Source: JBQCEE01 sp051960575
GTDB taxonomy: Bacteria; Actinomycetota; Actinomycetes; Mycobacteriales; Jatrophihabitantaceae
DNA length: 9,831 nucleotides
NCBI RefSeq assembly: GCF_051960575.1
Contig: NZ_JBQCEE010000235.1
Coordinates: 1-9,831 of the forward strand
Direction of reading: 5' to 3'
Shown here in pieces: positions 6,086 through 9,831 of the stretch (positions are counted from its first letter, which is position 1; each line of letters starts with the position of its first letter). Under the pieces are notes generated by a model. The model was not told where the DNA came from. It did not search any database and was given only the letters and a program-made list of their open reading frames with translations. The position numbers were made by a program, and so were the translations under genes.

Positions 6086-7036
6086 TCAGGAGTTGGTGAT
6101 CTGGACCTGCGCAGTCGCAGTCGTCAAATCCGGGTTGGTGACCGTCACCGAGGTCGACTTCGCGGACGCCCCCGAATTCGTGTTCTTGATCGTGACCGTG
6201 ATCTTGGACGCCGACACGACGACGACGTTCGAGGACGCGAACTTCCCGGTGACGCCCACCGTCGCGCCGGACACGAAGCCGGAACCACCGATCGTCACGG
6301 TGATGGACGCGCCGTTCGCGACCACCGTCGGCGACACACTGGTGATGACGGGATTCACGGTCACCGTCTGCGTCACGTCCGGGGCGGCGTTCCACCTGGC
6401 GTCGCCACTCTGGCTTGCCGTGATGGTGCAGGTGCCGGAGGCCGTGTACGAGACCGAGGCGGAGCCTGAGCCGCTGCCCGAGCACGCACCGGATCCGACG
6501 ATCGCCACGGCGAGACCTGAGGTCGCGGTCGCCGACACGGTGGAGCTGCCACCGATCGTCGCGCTCGCCGGCGCGGTCGAGGTGAAGCTGATCGACTGGT
6601 TCGTCTTGACGACCGTGACCGTGACCGGTGCGGCCGACGCGGACGCCGTCCACGACTTCCAGACGGCGACGACCGTGTAGGTGTAGGTGCCGCCCGGGAC
6701 GGCGGCGTCCGTGCACGTCGTGGCGGTGGTGGGGCTGCTCGCACCGGTGTTGCAGGCGGCGGCCGTGGTGCCACCGCTGACACGCTGCACGTAATAGCCG
6801 GTCGGCGAGGGCGTCCCGCCCGATGCGGTCCACTGCACGGTGACGTTCCCGGTGCCCGCGGCGTACGACGCGGTGACGTTGGACGGTGCGCCCAGGGTGC
6901 CGACGGTGGCCGATCCCGTTCCGGAACTCGGCGAGCGCCAGTACGCGAACGCCGTGCCGAGGCCGGCGGTCACGACGACGGCGAAGGCCATCAGTGGCAG
7001 CAGCACACGGCGTGTGCCGACCCGGGTCCGAGCCAT
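6086..7036 (-). CDS. Exported surface protein: SipW-type signal, FN3, Ig-like and IPT/TIG domains
   Basis: A 316-residue exported protein. Seen: basic N-terminus, hydrophobic stretch 11-31 ending in AFAYW (29-33), then GTGSATVGT (39-47), the pattern of SipW-dependent-type signal peptides known from TasA/camelysin-like proteins. This is followed by an FN3-like domain (about 50-137, with C95 and C108), a bacterial Ig-like domain of the NQSISFTSTAP type (about 145-227, C184 and C203), and an IPT/TIG-like domain (about 228-316, ITSVSPTVVANG). There is no LPXTG or C-terminal membrane span, so it is probably released or fibre-incorporated. The ATG overlaps the upstream stop as TGATG, so translation is likely coupled; GGAAGGGG lies 8 nt before the ATG. 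It is the last gene of its unit, 31 bp from the terminator. The function is inferred to be adhesion or matrix. Confidence 0.75.
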   Translation of the reverse strand: MARTRVGTRRVLLPLMAFAVVVTAGLGTAFAYWRSPSSGTGSATVGTLGAPSNVTASYAAGTGNVTVQWTASGGTPSPTGYYVQRVSGGTTAAACNTGASSPTTATTCTDAAVPGGTYTYTVVAVWKSWTASASAAPVTVTVVKTNQSISFTSTAPASATIGGSSTVSATATSGLAVAIVGSGACSGSGSGSASVSYTASGTCTITASQSGDARWNAAPDVTQTVTVNPVITSVSPTVVANGASITVTIGGSGFVSGATVGVTGKFASSNVVVVSASKITVTIKNTNSGASAKSTSVTVTNPDLTTATAQVQITNS

Positions 7037-7872
7037 CAGCTGTGCCCCTTCCCGGTCAGCGCGAGCGTCAGCACTGCGCGACGGCAGGCGTCCTGGTTGG
7101 TGGGCCGGTCGACGAGGGTGATGGTCGGCCGCGCCGGGACGGGGACGCCGAGCCCGCTCAGCGAGCGCGTCGCCCGTCCGGGGACGGTGAGCGTGGCACC
7201 GGTGTAAGCGGTCGTCGAGAAATCGTCGGGGGTGCAGCCGGGCGTGTTCGTCCCTGTCACCGTGAGGTCGATGGACGTCACCTGGATGTCCTGCGCGTTC
7301 GGGTTCGTGATCGAGACGTCCAGCGAGCCGGTGACACCCGGCGCGAGCGCCCGGTCGAGCGTGCCGCTCAGCGCGAAGGTCTTCACGCCCGGCGCTGCGA
7401 CGACCAGCGTCATGGTCGCTGTCGCGGTCGCGCCGGAGGCGCTCGCGGTGACGGCGAGCTGGTACGAGCCGGCCGGTGTCGTGCCGGCCGTGCTGATCCG
7501 GAGGCTGGACGCCGAGGTCGTGGTGACCACGGGCGTCAACGCCGCGGATGCGCCGCGCGGCAGGCCTGCGACCGCCAGGGCAACCGGTGCCGCGAACCGG
7601 GTGCGTTCGATCGTCACGCCGATCACGGCCGCGGTCCCGGGCGACACGGTCGCGGACGCCGGCGCGAGGGCGAGACCGAGGGACGAGGACGTGCTGCCGA
7701 CCCCGAACGGACTCCGGCTGTCGACCGGTCCGGGCGGCGTCGTGCGCACCGGCGCCGCGGCGAGGTCGGGGCGGCTCGGCGTCGCTGCCAGCGCACCGGC
7801 GACGGCGAGACCGGCCGCGGGCAGCGCGACGAGCGCGGCCAGGCGGAGTCGGCGGATGCGTCGCGATGTCAT
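7036..7872 (-). CDS. Exported protein with bacterial Ig-like domain and C-terminal Cys-pair domain
   Basis: A 278-residue exported protein. Seen: an Arg-rich n-region (RRIRRLR) and hydrophobic core 11-30 with cleavage probably near ALAA (27-30). SRR resembles the start of a Tat motif but lacks the following hydrophobic pattern. A Pro-rich linker runs at 40-58. An Ig-like domain (about 64-160) has the GLPRGASAALTP and TTPAGSYQLAVTA signatures common in secreted bacterial proteins. A C-terminal domain (about 164-275) has C213 (GCTPDDF) and C263, and its ITLVDRPTNQDACR block matches the C-terminal domain of the 154-residue protein encoded just upstream. It lacks the AFAYW export block of its two neighbours. 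GAGGA lies 6 nt before the ATG. Its TGA overlaps the next gene's ATG by one base. I do not recognise a named family for the whole protein. Confidence 0.7.
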   Translation of the reverse strand: MTSRRIRRLRLAALVALPAAGLAVAGALAATPSRPDLAAAPVRTTPPGPVDSRSPFGVGSTSSSLGLALAPASATVSPGTAAVIGVTIERTRFAAPVALAVAGLPRGASAALTPVVTTTSASSLRISTAGTTPAGSYQLAVTASASGATATATMTLVVAAPGVKTFALSGTLDRALAPGVTGSLDVSITNPNAQDIQVTSIDLTVTGTNTPGCTPDDFSTTAYTGATLTVPGRATRSLSGLGVPVPARPTITLVDRPTNQDACRRAVLTLALTGKGHS

Positions 7873-7911
7873 GGCATGTCCTCATCGGTCATGTCGGGGG
7901 GAACGTGAAAC

Positions 7912-7945
7912 GGTCCCCCGGGCGGGGGGAATCGCCCGGGGGACC
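7912..7945 (-). terminator. Perfect 13-bp hairpin between first and second surface-protein genes
   Basis: GGTCCCCCGGGCG (7912-7924) pairs perfectly with 7933-7945 around an 8-nt loop. In the direction of transcription it comes 18 bp after the first gene's stop and is followed by GTTTCACGTT. It may be a partial terminator or a 3'-end stabiliser giving more of the upstream mRNA; a long T-run is absent. Confidence 0.65.
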
Positions 7946-7961
7946 TGCGGGGGGAAGGGGG
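7920..7961 (+). other. G-run array, possible G-quadruplex on the plus strand
   Basis: Runs of 3, 6, 5, 6 and 5 G occur at 7920-7922, 7924-7929, 7938-7942, 7949-7954 and 7957-7961, with loops of 1, 8, 6 and 2 bases. One loop is just above the usual limit of 7. A further run of six G is at 7896-7901. The G strand is the template strand for the minus-strand genes. It competes with the hairpin for the same bases. Confidence 0.35.
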
Positions 7962-7963
7962 TC

Positions 7964-8428
7964 TCAGCTCGCGTCGGCCCGCAGCAGGACCGTCGCGCCC
8001 TTGCACGAATTCTGGTCCGAGGCGTTGTCGACGAGGGTGATCGCGGCGGTGTAGCTCTCGGCGGCCGACCCGGCCAGCTCGTGCGCCGACACCGTCGGGT
8101 CGACGACGCTGAACCAGCTCGGGAGGCAGCTGGCGGACAGCGAGTTGCCGGACTGGTCCTGCGTGCCGGTCACGGTGACGTGGATGGCCTTCAGCTGCTG
8201 CTTGAACGTCGCCTTGTTCGTGATGCCGACCGTGATGTTCTGGGCCTGGTCGAGGACAAGGTTGGACGGACCGGACACGGTCACGGCGAACCCCGCGTCG
8301 GTGCCGGCGGTGGCCGAGCCGGTGCCCGACCCGGTGGTGCTCCAGTAGGCGAACGCGGCACCCGCACCGGTGGCGACGATGAGGCCGGCGCCGACGACGG
8401 AGACGAGCTTCTTGTTGATCTTGGGCAT
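7964..8428 (-). CDS. Small SipW-type exported surface protein, likely major subunit
   Basis: A 154-residue exported protein. Seen: Lys-rich start (PKINKK), hydrophobic 8-27 ending in AFAYW (25-29), then GSGTGSATAGT (33-43), nearly the same block as in the 316-residue protein of this cluster. The mature part (about 45-152) is a beta-rich single domain with two Cys, C101 (SCLPSWF) and C142 in ITLVDNASDQNSCK. This region is homologous to the C-terminal domain of the next gene's product. There is no anchor motif. An AGGAG ribosome binding site 7 nt before the ATG is good. It comes first in its unit, with a long 5' leader upstream and a strong hairpin right after, a layout often seen for an abundant structural subunit. 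The biological role is inferred; no signal peptidase lies in the window. Confidence 0.72.
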   Translation of the reverse strand: MPKINKKLVSVVGAGLIVATGAGAAFAYWSTTGSGTGSATAGTDAGFAVTVSGPSNLVLDQAQNITVGITNKATFKQQLKAIHVTVTGTQDQSGNSLSASCLPSWFSVVDPTVSAHELAGSAAESYTAAITLVDNASDQNSCKGATVLLRADAS

Positions 8429-8725
8429 GACAGAACTCCTGAACAGAGATGGGAAGGGTTCCTGCGCTCCGACCCGCTTCGAAGTGCGGGCCGCGATCAA
8501 CCGGGCCGGCGTCCGGGTGTTCGATGCAGACACCCGTATCAACGCGCGCCGGGGTCACCGGTGACGGGCCCGCTTCGTCGCCCCGGCCCGGCTTTGTCCG
8601 GCTTTGCCGGGCACGGAGCGTGTCGGCCGAACGGCCACATCTGCTGCACCCGAAGTCCCGGGGTCACGCTCATTTCACGCGTGCAGGATCAATCTGGACG
8701 CGTCCGACGAGCTGAGGAGCGGGCC
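8429..8725. promoter_or_regulatory. 297-bp divergent intergenic region with palindromes and repeats
   Basis: No gene is convincing here. It must hold the promoters of the minus-strand surface-protein unit and of the plus-strand cold-shock gene. Seen: a 7-bp hairpin at 8514-8536; a perfect 12-bp palindrome GTCACCGGTGAC at 8554-8565; a 10-nt tandem TCCGGCTTTG-like repeat at 8588-8606 inside a 7-bp stem (8586-8592 with 8606-8612); a short GGCCG-AA-CGGCC hairpin at 8625-8636; and CCGGGGTCAC twice (8549-8558 and 8658-8667). No clear TANNNT box is found for either gene. Confidence 0.45.
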
Positions 8726-8974
8726 ATGGCGACGACGACGGGCACGGTCACCTGGTTCGACTGCGACCGTGGCTACGGGTTCATCGCGCCGGACGACGGC
8801 GGGGCCGAGGTGTTCGTCCACTACACCGCGCTCGCCGCCGGCTCCTTCAAGAATCTCGCACCCGGCGAGCGGGTGTCGTTCGCGCTGAGTCAGGGCCAGC
8901 GCGGGGCCCAGGCGGATCTCGTCCGCGTCATCGAGTCCCTGGAGAACCCGAGCGAGGGGCTGCAACCGGCCTGA
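8726..8974 (+). CDS. Cold-shock domain protein (CspA family)
   Basis: An 82-residue single-domain RNA/ssDNA-binding protein of the cytoplasm, expected to act as an RNA chaperone. Seen: GTVTWF at 6-11, the RNP1-like RGYGFI at 15-20, and the RNP2-like EVFVHYTAL at 28-36, with aromatic contacts W10, F11, Y17, F19, F30, H32 and Y33. It departs slightly from the usual GTVKWF and KGFGFI, having Thr and Asp-Cys-Asp in this part, and carries about 12 extra residues at the C-terminus beyond the canonical 67-70. GAGGAG lies just upstream of the ATG at good spacing. The frame is open far upstream, but only this part is homologous. It ends 3 bp from the convergent DUF4229-like gene. Confidence 0.93.
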   Translation: MATTTGTVTWFDCDRGYGFIAPDDGGAEVFVHYTALAAGSFKNLAPGERVSFALSQGQRGAQADLVRVIESLENPSEGLQPA

Positions 8975-8977
8975 GCG

Positions 8978-9355
8978 TCATCGCTTCGGCGCGGGCGGGG
9001 CCTCCGGGTCGTCCGGGTCGACAGCGTCGTCCGGGTCGGCGGCGTTGGCCGGATCGAGCTCCTGGTCGAAGGCGAACCTGCGGGCGCGCTGCGCCTCGAG
9101 GCGCTGCTCGATCTGCGCCGAGAACGCCGCGCGCGGGCGGGCGAGCAGCACGTACGACAGCGGGATCGAGAGCACGAGGGCGACGACGGCGGACCAGAGG
9201 CCGTCACGCACGCCGACCAGCCAGACCAGGCCCCACAGCACGAGGAACAGCGCGACACGCAGCAGCGTGTAGAGCCACATCGCGCCCATCCACTTGCCGA
9301 AGCGCGGCTCCGGAGGCTGTGCTGATGGTGCTGCCGGCTCCCCCACGGCACTCAC
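8978..9355 (-). CDS. DUF4229-like small membrane protein coupled to mqnE
   Basis: A 125-residue membrane protein. Seen: a Pro/Ala-rich N-terminus, KWMGAMWLYTLLRVALFL leading into span 1 (about 27-48), a short loop, span 2 (about 53-72), a basic amphipathic stretch (73-95) and an acidic tail with DPxxAADPDDAVDPDDP. This matches the two-helix, charged-tail layout of actinobacterial DUF4229 proteins, whose function is unknown. The GTG start overlaps the mqnE stop as GTGA, so it is translated with mqnE. By position it may help membrane-linked menaquinone synthesis, but that is only inference. Its stop is 3 bp from the cold-shock gene's stop. Confidence 0.78.
   Translation of the reverse strand: MSAVGEPAAPSAQPPEPRFGKWMGAMWLYTLLRVALFLVLWGLVWLVGVRDGLWSAVVALVLSIPLSYVLLARPRAAFSAQIEQRLEAQRARRFAFDQELDPANAADPDDAVDPDDPEAPPAPKR
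9003..9038. repeat. Triplicate 9-bp repeat coding the acidic tail
   Basis: TCCGGGTCG occurs at 9003-9011, 9012-9020 and 9030-9038. On the minus strand it encodes the repeated Asp-Pro-Asp units of the DUF4229-like protein's tail. It is likely to vary in copy number between strains. Confidence 0.6.
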
Positions 9356-9831
9356 GCCCAGACGGCCTGCGGCTCGGCGCGCCGCTCAGCCAGCGACACC
9401 GGACCGTCGTACTCGCGCAGCACCTCGTAGCGGGTGTTGCGCTCGACCGGCCGGAACCCGGCGTCGCGGATCAGGTCGAGCAGGTTGTCGCGGGTCAGCT
9501 TGTCCGGCGTGCCGTAGTGGTCGGCGTCGTGCGTGATCTTGTACTCGACGACCGAGCCGTCCATGTCGTCGGCGCCGTAGTTCAACGCCAGCTGCGAGGT
9601 CGACAGGCCGTGCATGACCCAGAAGACCTTGACGTGGTCGAAGTTGTCGAGCAGCAGCCGCGAGACGGCGAAGGTCTTGAGCACGTCGGCCGGCTGGGCC
9701 ATCTGCAGGTGCGACAGCCGGTTGTTGTCGTTGTGGAAGCGCAGCGGGATGAAGACGACGAAGCCGCCGGTCTCGTCCTGCAGCTCGCGCAGGCGCAGCA
9801 CGTGGTCGACGCGGTGCCGCGGCTCCTCGAT
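9352..9831 (-). CDS. mqnE: Aminofutalosine synthase MqnE (radical SAM), N-terminus beyond window edge
   Basis: The C-terminal 159 residues of MqnE, which joins 3-enolpyruvylbenzoate to SAM-derived adenosine to make aminofutalosine. The radical SAM cysteines lie off the right edge, so they cannot be checked. Seen: TGGFVVFIPLRFHNDNN, FAVSRLLLDNFDHVKVFWVMHG, ALNYGADDMDGSVVEYKITHD and a DLIRDAGFRPVERNTRY end, all characteristic of MqnE. The equivalent MqnC blocks at the left edge read SFIPWTYQPENNHL and LHFGADDLGSVMLEENVV. About 60% of the protein (a typical length is near 390) is missing. Its TGA overlaps the downstream GTG start by four bases (GTGA), giving a coupled mqnE plus DUF4229 unit. Confidence 0.93.
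   Translation of the reverse strand: MEEPRHRVDHVLRLRELQDETGGFVVFIPLRFHNDNNRLSHLQMAQPADVLKTFAVSRLLLDNFDHVKVFWVMHGLSTSQLALNYGADDMDGSVVEYKITHDADHYGTPDKLTRDNLLDLIRDAGFRPVERNTRYEVLREYDGPVSLAERRAEPQAVWA

Noticed and set aside
7036..7872. Tat-type signal on the 278-residue protein
   Set aside because: SRR is present, but the next residues are Ile-Arg-Arg rather than the usual x-F/L-hydrophobic pattern; an ordinary Sec signal fits as well.
6086..7885. A single 599-codon surface protein
   Set aside because: The upstream portion is a wrong-frame reading of the 278-residue gene. The ATG at 7036 has a ribosome binding site and a proper signal peptide.
8467..8492. CCCGCTTCGAAGTGCGGG as an operator palindrome
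   Set aside because: Outer and inner symmetric parts have different centres, so it is not a true palindrome.
7232..8725. Long plus-strand frame leading into the cold-shock gene
   Set aside because: It is opposite two convincing minus-strand genes and only the last 82 codons match a known fold.
1..9831. CRISPR arrays, tRNA or rRNA genes, transposases, origins or attachment sites
   Set aside because: None seen on either strand: no regular spaced repeats, no cloverleaf-like conserved segments and no recombinase or transposase coding sequence.

Overview
The window is very GC-rich (roughly 70% by eye) and tightly packed. Codon use, GTG starts, TANNNT promoter boxes and the families present point to a high-GC actinomycete that makes menaquinone by the futalosine pathway. 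The genus cannot be fixed from this sequence.

Left to right: a minus-strand mqnC cut by the left edge; a divergent plus-strand short-chain dehydrogenase; a 61-bp inverted-repeat unit between convergent genes; a minus-strand run of a secreted HExxH metalloprotease-like protein, mqnA and an ArsP/YraQ-type permease (transcribed in that order); a plus-strand inositol-monophosphatase family gene divergent from the protease; a long hairpin terminator; a minus-strand cluster of three exported Ig-like surface proteins; a 297-bp gap with palindromes and repeats; a plus-strand cold-shock gene; and a minus-strand mqnE (cut by the right edge) translationally coupled to a small DUF4229-like membrane protein.

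Metabolically, MqnA (chorismate dehydratase), MqnE (aminofutalosine synthase) and MqnC (cyclic dehypoxanthinyl futalosine synthase) are three enzymes of one pathway; MqnB and MqnD are not in the window. The permease, SDR and phosphatase have no clear pathway link beyond location.

The most unusual part is 6086-8428. Two of its three proteins carry a nearly identical SipW-type export block (AFAYW followed by GTGSATxGT), and two share a C-terminal domain with a conserved cysteine pair. A perfect 13-bp hairpin in a G-run-rich spacer separates the small first gene from the other two. No signal peptidase is present nearby. I read this as a small surface-fibre or matrix-protein locus inserted in the menaquinone neighbourhood; that function is inference.

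A second pattern concerns translation starts. Four plainly metabolic genes (mqnC, SDR, mqnA, phosphatase) have a TANNNT box 6-7 nt before the start codon and no usable Shine-Dalgarno, suggesting leaderless mRNAs. The secreted proteins and the cold-shock gene have good ribosome binding sites.
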